Source: Fragum whitleyi
Lineage: Eukaryota > Mollusca > Bivalvia > Cardiida > Cardiidae
Assembly (NCBI GenBank): GCA_948146395.1
Contig: OX411544.1
Location: 39,340,630 to 39,404,629 of the forward strand
Direction: 5' to 3'
DNA length: 64,000 nt
Made by a program: the position numbers and the translations under genes
In this document: piece after piece, positions 23,150-33,087 of the stretch
How positions within the stretch are numbered: the first letter of the stretch is position 1
Layout: every line of letters starts with the position of its first letter
The notes under the pieces: generated by a model
Databases searched by the model: none
Seen by the model: the letters and a program-made list of their open reading frames with translations, nothing else
Told to the model about the DNA's origin: nothing

Positions 23150-23760
23150 TCCAGAACTGCTGAAATAGTCTATGGACAATCATCATCAGACTTGCTGTAA
23201 CAATCTGTGGACAATCATTACCCTCTTCAGACTTGCTTTTGGAATCTATGGACAATTGTTACTCTCTTCCAACTAGCTATGAGAATCTTTGGACAATCAT
23301 TCATCCCTTCAGACTAGCTGTAAAAGTCTTTGAACAGTTGACACTCACTTCAAACTTGCTTTAAGAATCTATTGATAATCCCTCATCAATTATGAGAGTC
23401 TATGGACAATCGTTACTATCTTCAGAATTACTGAAAGAATCTATCGACAATCTTTAATATGTTTAGACTGGCTGTAAGTCCATGGAGAATCATTACTCTC
23501 TTCAAACTTGCGGTAGGAAGCTATGGACACCGCTCATCCCTTCATCCTTGCTGTAAGAGTCTATGGACAATTGTACTCTATTCTGAGTGAGGCTGAGACT
23601 TGCTGCAATACTCTTTGGACAATCTTTCATCCATTCAGGCTTGCTGTAAAGAGCTATGGACAACCGCTCATCCCTTCATCCTTGCTGTAAGAGTGTATAA
23701 ACCATTGTTTCTCTGTTCAGATTTGCTGTAAGATTCCATGGACAATCATTATAAAACTTG
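23150..23760. repeat. ~58-bp tandem repeat, about ten units
   Basis: Unit phrases are GACTTGCTGTAAGAGTCTAT, GGACAATC and TCATCCCTTC. Diverged, with no homogeneous core. Confidence 0.85.
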
Positions 23761-24032
23761 CCAGAATCGCCATTTATAGTTATATTTTTAGCCAAATTAA
23801 GTGGAAATAATGTAGCAATTCTGTTTTAACCACTGAATACAATATTTGATGATAAATAAGACAGGTCATTTTGGTAGCATATTTGTATAGATTGTTGTGT
23901 TAGTTAGACTGAATCCTATGATGTTCAAACAGATTTGAATAATCTCAAAGAGACGTTTCTAATGGGTTCGAACAACATAAGATTCAATTATAAACCATAT
24001 TTTTTTAGTGTTTTCACTCACAAAATTGTTCA
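23761..24032. other. Palindromic patch, otherwise nothing
   Basis: Near 23910-23995 GAATCCTATGATGTTCAAAC and its complement surround TCTCAAAGAGA, similar to the centre of MITE V (40107-40458). Probably a V fragment. Confidence 0.5.
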
Positions 24033-24107
24033 AATGGCTTAGCACACAACAAGTGTAACTGCCTATATGCTAATAGGCAGTTAAAACTGTTTTGCACTTG
24101 GTCATCA
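24033..24107. repeat. Foldback family Z
   Basis: Arms TGTAACTGCCTATA / TAATAGGCAGTTAAAACTG and outer ATGGCTTAGCAC / TTGCACTTGGTCAT. Confidence 0.85.
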
Positions 24108-24276
24108 AAATATTTATATATACATAGAACTTACAATAGTTTGAGTCAAGTCTTTATTGAAAATGTTCTAATTTTTGTAAGGATTTTTTTTTCTTTTGAG
24201 AGTTGTTGTCATAGTCATATTCAAGCCTTGTCATTCTGTTCACAGCATATTCTTGATGTACACAAAGCTAAGGCAG

Positions 24277-24325
24277 ATAAGTATAGACTAAGATCAGCCT
24301 GCACAAATTTTCTGTCTGATCTTAA
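24277..24325. repeat. MITE G core fragment
   Basis: ATAGACTAAGATCAGCCTGC and CTGTCTGATCTTA form the family G hairpin. Confidence 0.65.
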
Positions 24326-24524
24326 ATAATTGTGGAATTATGTAAAATGAGGTGTATATATTTGAAACAAAATTTTAATTCATCAGGATAACTATTAACT
24401 ATTTGTGCTTTTCATGGTTTATCCTCTACCCTGCATATTGGAAGGTATTTTGTCTATAATTCTTTTGAATAATACTGTCTTATTGATAGTTCTTTAGTTC
24501 TCTTCTACTGGTTTTCCTGAAACT

Positions 24525-24665
24525 TTGGAAATCTCCTTATTTAACTTTAGAAATCTCCTTATTAACCTTTCGGAGCCCCCTTATTAAGCTTTAGAAGTCT
24601 CCTTATTAAACTTTAGTAGGAGTACTTTAGTTTCCTTATTAAACTTAAGAGTACCCTTATGAAGA
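24525..24665. repeat. ~28-bp degenerate tandem repeat
   Basis: Repeated CTCCTTATTAAACTTTAG with small changes, about five units. Confidence 0.75.
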
Positions 24666-24789
24666 CATCTTAAAAAATGATTTGGTATAAAGGGAGCCCT
24701 ATTGTCCAACAATTGCCTCCAACACTCACAATGCACTTCATCTGATATGGCAGTCACACCAAGACCTTCTTTCAACCTTTAGTACATCT

Positions 24790-25440
24790 TTTTTTTTAAC
24801 CACTGCATCAGTTCATAAGTAGCAAAGCTACTTTGGAAAATGTTTTGCTGTAAATACAGAAAATAAAGATAACCTTATGCCAAAGTTTTGAAAGTATGAA
24901 ATTTTTAATAAAATCTAAATAGTAATATCAAAGCTAAAGTAACAATATCTAAACTTGAATAAAATGATTTAAATCTATACTAGATAAAATATAATTATAA
25001 ATCATAATTAAACTTATGGGATAACTAACTTAAAATTAGGTATTATGATTTCATTAAATATATTCTAACATGTTCTTAAAAAATCATAACTAAACTTAAG
25101 GGATAAATAAAGTAAAATTAGGTATTATGATTTTCATTTAATATATTCTAACATGTTATTTAAAATATTAATAATGCAATTAATAAGATATAAAAATCAT
25201 TAAATAAATAAAGTAATGTATATCATAAAATGAAATATACGAAGTATATAAGTTAGATTTAAGGAATGCACTAATATTGATTAAATCCTATTTATGATTA
25301 GGTGATTACAGATTATTTTCTAGTGCCTAGAACAGATACTCTTCTAGGCACTATTTATAAATATTTTCTGATCTAGATGGAGGTACTTATGAACTGATGT
25401 GGTTATTGTAATTGTAACTTCTTCATTATTACACTTTCAC
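24790..25440. repeat. Dispersed duplication X, copy 2
   Basis: Parallel to 9015-9670. Shared end text is TTTTCTGATCTAGATGGAGG followed by TACTTATGAACTGATGT. The middle holds its own AT repeat with AACTTAAGGGATAA and TAGGTATTATGATTT in two copies. Confidence 0.7.
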
Positions 25441-25499
25441 CCCTCCCTCCCCCCTCTGCCCCAGCTATTGTGGACCAGGTCTAAGCAGCATATAAAACA

Positions 25500-26090
25500 A
25501 CCCCTCTCTCACAGGTTGAATATACCTGACAGTAGGGCCGAAGTGGCAGATTCATGATTTGTGAGCAGAGAAAGTAGCTTGCTCCATGTTGATTTAAAAC
25601 TTGTTATGGTCACTTACTCACATCCACCAAGCACAGAGAGAAAATGTCTGAGACCACCTAAATCCTAAATCATCAACTGTCATATCCTTTACACTTTTGT
25701 CATCAATTGGATGAGCTTTACCTAGGCATTAAAAATCTAATTAAGGATGCAGTGTGTCCTTCAAATGGCACTACTTTTCTTATGTACCCAAAATAAGCAA
25801 CTTCTACAGAACAAAGCATTTCTACCAACTCCTGTCTGGTAAACAGCACCATGATCTTTTTCCTGTTTTATTTAGCACATTCAAATGGTTACAAGCAAGT
25901 GCAATTGGGATATAATTTGCAAACAGATCTTTGTCTTCCCCATGTTCACCCACAAGCCCCTTAATTATCTCCATCGCTGCTTTCCACGTCCGAGTTCCTC
26001 CCAGGGTTTTGTACTGATTCTCAGGTCATCTGCATAATGCAGCTCCCATTGATAACCAGCATATTTGATTAAAGCCCCATTATCAGTGAT
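25500..26090 (-). pseudogene. Decayed non-LTR retrotransposon reverse transcriptase, 3' part
   Basis: On the minus strand, broken frames give QWELHYADDL (reverse-transcriptase YxDD core, 26025-26036), then LWVNMGKTKI (about 25925-25953). After that comes TGVGRNALFCRSC with FWVHKKSSA (about 25770-25830, a zinc-knuckle-like block), and finally a GGCE ... TSFKSTWSKLLSLLTNH stretch. The order fits the C-terminal half of a LINE-type ORF2. Several stops and frame changes make it inactive. Family not assigned; no intact LINE end is visible. Confidence 0.7.
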
Positions 26091-26097
26091 GAAAAGC

Positions 26098-26372
26098 ATT
26101 CATTCAGTTAACCCTTTGCCTGCTGAATTTAAATTTTGTTTCAAACAAGTTGTCAATTTTGGGGACATTTTAATGAGTGATAGCTGCACATCTGTGCAAG
26201 CTGATCTTGGTCTAAACTGTCTGCTAAAGCTTTGTGTACAACTGGAATGTGTTGTATGGCCTACTATTTTACTGCTTATGTTCCTGCACAATATCTGTTA
26301 TATCCTGGATGTTATTCTAAAATTCTTGATGTTGTTGTATAGGCAGTTAAAACTATTTTGCTCGAAGCATTG
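26098..26372. mobile_element. MITE G copy followed by half of foldback Z
   Basis: Starts TTAACCCTTTGCCTGCTGAA, with the G hairpin GCACATCTGTGCAAGCTGAT near 26185-26215. It is followed near 26335 by TATAGGCAGTTAAAACTATT, the right half of family Z. Confidence 0.6.
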
Positions 26373-26445
26373 ATATCAAATAAAAATATATATATCTTTT
26401 GTACTTTTGTACGACATTAAATTATGGTTAAAAGGATTATTTCAG

Positions 26446-26750
26446 AATTGCGTTGTGTCCGTCATGCGTCCGTCTGTGCATCCGGTCGTAAACTTTTTCT
26501 TTAAAAATCTTCTCCTCAGAAACTACTGGATGAATGATTCTTTAGTGACCTAAAAAATTCTTGTGATCAGATGAAAAATATGTATTTTATTGGCAGAGGT
26601 CATTTTCTATACGTTATATAGTGGAAACTTTGAAAATCATTTTCTTAGAATGTAATTGATGGGTATCAACCAAATTTCACTAGAATGATACTCGAGTGAC
26701 CCTTTATTTCAGGCCTGTGGAGCGACTAAAGCCATTCATGGCTTTCTAGT
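26446..26750 (+). mobile_element. Hairpin-ended element Q, short copy
   Basis: The 5' hairpin is lost. It starts at GCGTTGTGTCCGTCATGCG, has under two internal units, and ends with hairpin AAGCCATTCATGGCTT, T and CTAGT at 26746-26750, T following. Confidence 0.8.
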
Positions 26751-27451
26751 TGTTTTTTTTTTGTCTTTTAAAAAAAATTATATTTTAACTTTGTTATTCT
26801 GGTAAATGTTTTGTCAAAAAATAACGTAATTTGTGAGAAACCAATATGAAAAGTTAAGCTAGATATCCTGATAATTTAGCAAGCTAATCATAGAACCAAG
26901 TGATGGTTAAATTGACTACACTAAAGTGATGATAGTTGGTTAAAGAACACTTTTGGATAACCTCAAACATAAGGAGTCTGAAGGGAAGTTCAAGTTAAAT
27001 TGGGATGAATGCGCAGGGTTTTCCAGAGAATTTTTGCCTTAAAAGGTTTTTTATCTCTGGTTTTTAAGCCAGCGCTAATTTTTGAAAATGTGTATTGTAG
27101 AACACAAGTGTTTTGTTGGATATGAATTAAAGTTTAAAAGTTGAAGATCCAATTTACTTTCTGATTTTGTAAATACAAGTACATGTATAAGTATGTAATT
27201 TTATTTCATCAATTCATTAGGATATACATTTCCAAATTCATATTTGTTAAGCCATATGTTTGTCAAGTGCTGCTAATATTAAATGCATCTTTTTGTTATT
27301 GTAGTTTTGTGTGTCTTATGTACAGAAAGTCCCTAACTGAGCATAGCCGAAAATAAAAATGTGGGTCTGGCTTAAACCCACGCAGACAAGTAATATTGAT
27401 TTTATTGATATGTAATGCGCTAACTCCTAGGCCAAAGGGCAGTAATTTTTG
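26751..27451. other. No recognised feature
   Basis: AT-rich sequence. No splice-bounded ORF or repeat copy seen. Confidence 0.5.
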
Positions 27452-27525
27452 ACGGCTCTGCACCAAACAGTTGTAACTAACTATAAGAATATTGGAAGTT
27501 AAAACTGTTTCATGCTGATCCATCT
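27452..27525. repeat. Foldback family Z, diverged copy
   Basis: Outer arms GGCTCTGCACCAAACAGTTG / AACTGTTTCATGCTGATCC are kept; the inner GCCTATA arms have decayed. Confidence 0.7.
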
Positions 27526-28146
27526 TTATCTTACCTGATGCAAGTGGTAGAAGTTATATTTAAACTGAGTGGAAGCTAAGTATAAAGAGAACAGCAGTGT
27601 TCCATTCCTTCATTATTTTGATTTTTAAAGAAATAGCAAGAAAAAGTGTAGGTTAATCATGCAACATAATATTTTCCAAGCTAAGGTTTTATAAATCTAC
27701 TTAATTTGTTCCTTATATTTGTAAGGAACAAAGTGGAGTTATGGATGCTTGGATTGAAAATGGTGAATCCTGAGAGAAATATCTTAATAATTCTATAAAT
27801 ATAGAAGGATCCTGAAGAAACCCTTGCTTGAGCTAATGGGATCCTTCCCAATATTTTGGGATATTAGGGATCCAAGGTCACTGATTGTGTCAAACCCTGA
27901 AAACTCTTCCATCACACAAGTCATCATTCATGGGCATTCGGAACACCACTCGGCCAATCTCATGATCAATCTCGAATGTACATAGACAGACTAATTACAA
28001 TGTATAAAAATTACGGGAAAACCTTTGAAAAACTTGATGACGTCTGTTAAAAAGGCGTGAGCCATGGAAACTGAGTGAAAACATTTGACATCACCAATGC
28101 TACTAACTAAAGTCACTGACGTGAAACCATGGTATCCTACTATAAA
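27526..28146. other. No recognised feature
   Basis: Contains a small local inverted repeat around AAGGATC near 27800-27860. Nothing else. Confidence 0.45.
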
Positions 28147-28252
28147 TATCTTTAGATTCTCAAATAACGACTGAAAAACTTAATTTTTGAGAATGATTCG
28201 TCATTCTCAAAAATTAAGATTTTTCAGCCGTTGTTTACTGAAAAAGATATAA
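28147..28252. repeat. Long near-perfect inverted repeat
   Basis: The arms meet at GAATGA-TTCG-TCATTC near 28200 and extend outwards through TTAATTTTTGAGA and CAAATAACGACTGAAAAA to ATATCTTTAGATT. About 50 bp per arm with a 4-base loop. No other copy in the window. Confidence 0.85.
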
Positions 28253-28390
28253 ATCTACAGTGCTAGTTTTTCTTACACTGTGTCCGCCTAACAAAATGCA
28301 CGATTTTTGTACATACCCATCCACCTTACATACATCTGAGGTCTGTTGCAGTTGAAGGAAATGGCTGATTGATGTTCCATATGCCTTCAT

Positions 28391-28808
28391 GGCCCAAGAT
28401 TATAAAACTGGCATTTTTTTAGCTCTGCTGTTTGTTGATAATCGCAGACCTATGAGATAGCAGCTGGAGGCTAGGAAAGGATGTGATGGTTGAAGTGGTG
28501 AGAGAAATACCAGGAATCCATTGTGAGGTTCTCCAGCCACAGCAATATAACTGGAAACATGTTGAAAGCGGCTTTAAACTCTATTCAATCAACCAAATTG
28601 CACCTGTAGGCGGTGCTCTTGTTTCAAAGTTATAAATATATTGATATATAAATGTATGAGCATAAAGATAATATTAATAAGATGTTATTCTTAACAACTT
28701 ATTAGTATCATCTTTGGCATTCATTCATTTTTTATAGTAGTATGACAAGATTAAAGCTTTAATTTTGTATTAAAGTTTGAGAATAAGAATTTCTATAATC
28801 TTGGGTCA
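28391..28808. mobile_element. MITE family H, copy split by a SINE
   Basis: Left end GGCCCAAGATTATAAAACT and right end CTATAATCTTGGGTC are family H. The central TAATAAGATGTTATTCTTAA / CAACTTATTAGTATC is also H. Between left end and centre lies a 5'-truncated SINE (28437-28612). Confidence 0.8.
28437..28612 (+). mobile_element. tRNA-headed SINE, 5'-truncated copy
   Basis: Starts at ATCGCAGACCTATGAGATAG in the body, keeps GCAGCTGGAGGCTAGGAAAG and ends with AAAGCGGC ... ATTCAATCAACC. The tRNA-like head is absent. Confidence 0.8.
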
Positions 28809-29456
28809 GGATGCGTTCATACACTGGCTCTAGGGCAAATGTTGAATGAGCCCCCATCTTACAAACAGAAAAGTCCGCAGCTGAGCAGAGCTGAAAATAA
28901 ACGGAAGAGGGGAAGGGACTAGGATCATTGAAATTATCAGTTACAAAACCACTGGGCCAAAGATCTCCTTTGGCTTAGTGGTAGGCATGTTGAGCTTTAT
29001 TTAGTAAACTAATAATTCTGCAAACTGTTCTTACTTAGATCAGAATGCACATACATTCAGGTTGATCTTAGTCTATACTGTCTGCTGAAGCCTTGTGTAG
29101 GCCTACAGCAGGAAATACTTTGATAAGCATGGGAAGGGTTTAGATAATTACTCAATATAGCTGTTTACAGTTGGATTGAAACTTAAAGATTTTTTTCAAA
29201 GTTCATCTTCTTGCAAACTTTCTGCTAAGTGCATGATCTAACTAATAAAAACATGTGTTATCACAAACTTACTGCAAACTTCCTGTTTGCAAATAGTTTG
29301 CAGAGACACATTTTTCTATTCAAGGAGTTTGCAGAATGATTACAGCAAATGAATTTTCTGCTGCAAACACATTTAAAGTTGCTGCTAACTGTTCTCGCAA
29401 ACAGATTAGTTTGCAGCAAATTTTATTTCTGTAAGGGGGCCAGCATTGAAAAATAT
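28809..29456. other. No gene; G fragment and GCAAACT-rich stretch
   Basis: 29035-29100 carries the G hairpin text (TTAGATCAGAATGCACATAC ... GGTTGATCTTAGTCTATAC). 29200-29430 repeats GCAAACT/AGTTTGCAG many times, as a diverged foldback. Confidence 0.5.
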
Positions 29457-29459
29457 TAA

Positions 29460-29673
29460 GGAACCCGTTTATTGTTTTACTGTTGTTTGTCTGTCTTTCT
29501 GTCTGTTAGAAAAATGAACAAAAAAACTACATCGCCATTACAATTTAATGCTTATCTTTGGCATGATAATAGATCACATTGATACAATGTATGCGTCTGC
29601 AGGTACCAAGGTCAAGATTATGTGTCAAGGTGTTTTGAAATATTGCCATTTGTGTTACACAAACACATCTTGT
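29460..29673 (+). mobile_element. Hairpin-ended element M, 5'-truncated copy
   Basis: Begins near TTATTGTTTTACTGTTG after the lost 5' hairpin. Ends with TGTGTTACACAAACACA and TCTTGT (CTTGT at 29669-29673). Confidence 0.7.
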
Positions 29674-29697
29674 CCTTCTTAGATTTTTAGCTCTGCC

Positions 29698-30026
29698 TTT
29701 TTAGCTCACCTGAGCACATCGTGCTCAAGGTGAGCTTTAGTGATCATTGAATGTCCATCGTCCTTCGACCCTCGTTCGTCGTCATTTGTCAACAATTGAA
29801 GTGTTTACACTCTAGAGGCCAAAATTATTGTCCAATCTTCATGAAACTTGGTCAGAATGAATGTCAGGTCACAAGGATGAACCCTATTGAAAATAGGAAG
29901 GATCCGTGTCATATCACAGGAAAAGGGGCCTGAATGACAATTTTCTTGTTTACACTCTAGACGCCATAAATATGGTCCAATCTTCATGAAACTTGGTCAG
30001 AATGTTTGGTAGGTCACAAGGATGAA
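29698..30026 (+). mobile_element. Element P, 5' part only
   Basis: The hairpin AGCTCACCTGAGCACA/CGTGCTCAAGGTGAGCT is followed by TTTAGTGAT and a CGTC-rich stretch. Two units carry CCAATCTTCATGAAACTTGG. At about 30026 it changes abruptly into element Q sequence and has no P 3' end. Confidence 0.75.
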
Positions 30027-30859
30027 GAAAATCTCTAGGTCATTTCTCTATATGTTATATAGTGGAAACTTTGAAAATCATTTTCTCAGAATCTAACTTA
30101 TAGATATCAACCAAATTTTACATGAAAGATCCTAGGGTGACCCTTTATCAGTCTACCAACAATTTTTTTTGATCAGATGAAAAATATGTATTTTATGGGC
30201 GGAGGTCAATTCTCTATATGTTATATAGTGGAAACTTTGAAAATCATTTTCTCAGAATCTAACTGATAGATATCAACCAAATTTTACATAAATGATTTTT
30301 GGGTGACCCTTTATCAGTCTACCAAAGATCATTGTGATTGGATGAAAAATATGTATTTTATAGGCGGAGGTCATTTCTCTATATGTTATAAAGTGGAAAC
30401 TTTGAAAATCATTTTCTCAGAATCTAATGGATAGATATCAACCAAATTTTACATGAATGATTCTTGGGTGATCCTTTATCAGCCTACTAAAAATTATTGT
30501 GATTGGATGAAAAATATGTATTTTTTGACGGAGGTCATTTCTCTATATGTTATATAGTGGAAACTTTGAAAATCATTTTCTCAGAATGTAAATGATGGAT
30601 ATCAATCAAACTTCATTAGTATGATCCTTGGATGATCTATGATCTATTATCATGCAGCCAAAAATTATATTGATTTGATGAAAAATATGTCTTTTATGGG
30701 CGGAGGTTATTTCTCTTTATGTTATAATAGTGGAAACTTTGAAAATCATTTCAACATCGGTAGAACCCAAAATATCTTAAAATCTAGTCAAAACCTAGAT
30801 TTGCTATTACAAGAAATTCAAGCCTGTGGAGCGACACAAGCCATTCATGGCTTTCTAGT
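30027..30859 (+). mobile_element. Element Q, 3' part fused to element P
   Basis: Five ~160-bp Q units (TATATGTTATATAGTGGAAA, GATCCT-GGGTGACCC). Ends with AAGCCATTCATGGCTT, T and CTAGT at 30855-30859. With 29698-30026 it forms a P-headed, Q-tailed composite. Confidence 0.8.
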
Positions 30860-30862
30860 TAT

Positions 30863-31340
30863 TTTTCCTTGAAATTCAATATCAAGGCTGAATTTCGGAG
30901 ATGTAATATTTGAAGTTTCAGAGTTAAATGCTCTAATCAGTTTATTTACGTTGGCTATTTGGGTATTTGTTTCAAGATTGCTGATTTCTTCTGTTTTGTC
31001 CCTACTCTTCAAATTATTCTAGTTGTTGATGCTTATAGGTGGAATTTCTAGGAAAACAAAATCTTGAGAGAGTGTATTTTTCAATTTTGCTATCTCCTGT
31101 AGAAGATTATTGAAGTAATCACAAGCTTGGTTCACACTATTAAATCTGCCTGTCAGATGTTTATTTTCTCGGTTGAGGACTGAGAAGTCACAAGTGCCAA
31201 ACCAAAATATTATCACTTCACTTGTTTTAAGTAGAGGCAATCTATCCCTCACCTTGTCTATACCCTTAATAGCTGTTATCCCACTATAGATGTACCAAGA
31301 TACACCGAAGAAGATAGTGATAAGCTCCCCCAAACATATC
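30863..31340 (-). pseudogene. Decayed ORF with FWFGTCD motif, possibly SGNH-hydrolase-like
   Basis: On the minus strand, 31333-31019 is open for about 104 codons: GVSWYIYSGITAIKGIDKVR, then SEVIIFWFGTCDFSVLNREN, ending FVFLEIPPISINN and a TAG. The same frame continues another ~50 codons (KSRDKTEEISNLETNTQ and onwards) until the element Q boundary at 30859. The FGTCD block resembles the GxND block of SGNH hydrolases, and the surrounding pattern recalls ORFs seen repeatedly in molluscan repeats (from memory). The upstream part is lost behind a stop. Read as a mobile-element ORF cut by the insertion of Q; function unknown. Confidence 0.45.
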
Positions 31341-31445
31341 TTGCATTAATCCAAACAAATGGAATTACTTAAGATTTATTTTCTATACATTTATTTCTGA
31401 TAAAGTAGAGGTTGCTAAACAATACCAAATAAGACTCCACCTTGA

Positions 31446-31510
31446 GTGCAAAGCTGGGTATAATTGGAAAACTGTTTGCACCGTTTTGTCATCCTGAACT
31501 GAGAAATGGT
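31446..31510. repeat. MITE A, right half
   Basis: AAAGCTGGGTATAATTGGAA, AACTGTTTGCACCG and TTTTGTCATCCTGAAC match the right half of family A. Confidence 0.75.
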
Positions 31511-32145
31511 GTCTGATTTGCTAATTGGGTAGAAAACTATGCTAGTATTCTGTATTTTGCTAATTTTTCACTGCCTTTATAGGTGAATCTTTGCTTTCAC
31601 AAAGTAGAAAAAAGTAAAATAAAAGGTTTAACCTATGGATAGGAAAAGTAGTTTGTATCAAGTTAGGTTACTGAAATAAACTAAACGTTTGAAGCAAAAA
31701 TTGGCTGCACAAGACTTGAGATATGTTCGTTGATTGACTGGGCTTCTGGAGAGATGTTTTTCTCGTTGTTTGACATGCTTTGTCCTATGAGGTTCAAGAC
31801 AAGCATGTCTTACAAGACATGCTTTGTTCTTCTTTGTCCTCGGAGATCTGCTTCTGTGGGTAATGATGCAATGTGCACTCTGTAATTATTTAAGCAAACA
31901 AGTCTGCAGAAGACTAAATGCTTTTACTTTGCTAGACAATAATGAGATGCTTAATGCTAGCATCTAGAGTCTGTTAGCAAGCAAGTCTGATAGGAGACAT
32001 GCTTCTTTTGTAGCTTGTTAGGAAAGAGCTGCTTCATCTGCTATAGATCTATTACTTTCCCCTGGGAAAAAGTCGAGTGATCAAGTCTACGTTGACTTGC
32101 TTTTAGTTTCCTTGAGTAGAGAGAGATGCTGCTTGCACTGTCAAC
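31511..32145 (-). other. Possible body of a ribozyme-bearing retroelement
   Basis: Unusual for the window: repeated AGACATGCTT / AAGCATGTCT and AAGCAAGTCTG phrases, but no ORF. It lies 3' of the hammerhead core on the minus strand and may belong to the same element. Boundaries unknown. Confidence 0.3.
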
Positions 32146-32195
32146 CTTCTATCCCTGACCGGTTTCGTTCAAATTAGAACTCATCAGAGGGTAGG
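32146..32195 (-). ncRNA. Hammerhead ribozyme, type I, two-pair CC/GG stem III
   Basis: Minus strand, 5' to 3': stem I strand CCT-A-CCCT (32195-32188), core CTGATGA (32187-32181), then stem II GTTC-TAATTT-GAAC (32180-32167). Next come core GAAA (32166-32163), CCGG (32162-32159), T, and C at 32157 as the cleavage nucleotide. The stem I return strand is AGGG-ATAGA-AGG. Every invariant hammerhead position is present: CUGAUGA, GAAA, and UH before the cut. Stem I has an internal loop facing loop II, as type I ribozymes use for tertiary contact. The near loop-less stem III fits the dimer-acting ribozymes known from Penelope-like elements and metazoan retrozymes. Activity is inferred, not shown. Confidence 0.8.
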
Positions 32196-32788
32196 TACAA
32201 GCTTTAGTTAGCTTGTTGAGGATGAATGTTTCCTCAATTTGGATGGATAGAGAGACGGGGAACGTCTATATATACTCTATGGTGCCGGTGGGTGCCGGGG
32301 TTGCTATAGTTTCACAGGATATTGGTGCCGGCTGGTGCCGGTAAGGAGCTTATACAGCTTCCACAATACTCTGTGGTGCCTGTAGGTGCCGGCATTACTA
32401 TAATTAAACATCAAATGCAAGCTGTCTCTCTGATTGGATAGCTCTAAATTCTATAAATGGGATTTGCCATGGCTTTTAACATTCTCACCTGTACCCAATG
32501 AAAACGCTGAATGAATACACATATTTTAGTTTTGAAAAAGGGTGTGAGTAAGGTGATAATGCACTTGTGAAGGTCATTTATAGTTCAATTATTATTTCTT
32601 TTATTCATTGTTACAAACCTTCCTTCTCTGGAAATTCACTGTGGTGTGCTGTATTTATGATGAGAATGATTAAGAGAACCTGGTCATAAAAAAAATCATT
32701 GTCAAGGGCTCAATGCAACACTGTCCTACTATAAATAAATATAGTCACTGAAAAGAGTGTTGCCCTTAGCCCCACCCCTCTATTTACA
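32196..32788. other. GGTGCCGG-repeat region next to the ribozyme; no gene
   Basis: GGTGCCGG or near variants occur about six times at 32280-32395, paired as GGTGCCGGTGGGTGCCGG and GGTGCCGGCTGGTGCCGG. This is GC-rich for the window. It may be part of the ribozyme-bearing element. Confidence 0.4.
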
Positions 32789-33087
32789 ATTGATCGATTG
32801 AATTGAGTTTCAACATTTTTCAGTTACATCGCGGCGGCTGGAGTACCTAACAATGGTTTCCTGGCATTTCTATCACAAGTACAACGACTTCATCCTTTCC
32901 TAGCCTCCAGCTGTTATCTCACATAGGTCTAATCAATGATTATCTCACATAGGTCTAATCAATGATTATCAACCCATTGGTGAGAGACAAATAGTCAGAA
33001 AGAATGAGTGCTGCCGTCGGGGATTGAACCTGCAACCTCTAGATTGAAAGTTTGACGCGCTACCAACTGAGCTATGACAGTGGCCCC
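32789..33087 (-). mobile_element. tRNA-headed SINE, full-length copy (minus)
   Basis: On the minus strand the head (33087-33013) reads as a tRNA relative: A box TAGCTCAGTTGGTAGCGCG and B box GGTTCAATCC. The body has CAGCTGGAGGCTAGGAAAGG and the tail AATTCAATCGATCAATTG. An internal 27-bp piece with CTCACATAGGTCTAATCAAT is duplicated in tandem (about 32918-32971). Best-preserved head of the family here. Confidence 0.9.

Noticed and set aside
31019..31333. Functional gene for the FWFGTCD protein
   Set aside because: In-frame stop, no start with flanking support, and truncation at an element boundary; kept as a pseudogene.
33013..33087. tRNA gene (minus)
   Set aside because: A and B boxes are good, but the acceptor stem does not close and it continues into a SINE body found at several other sites.
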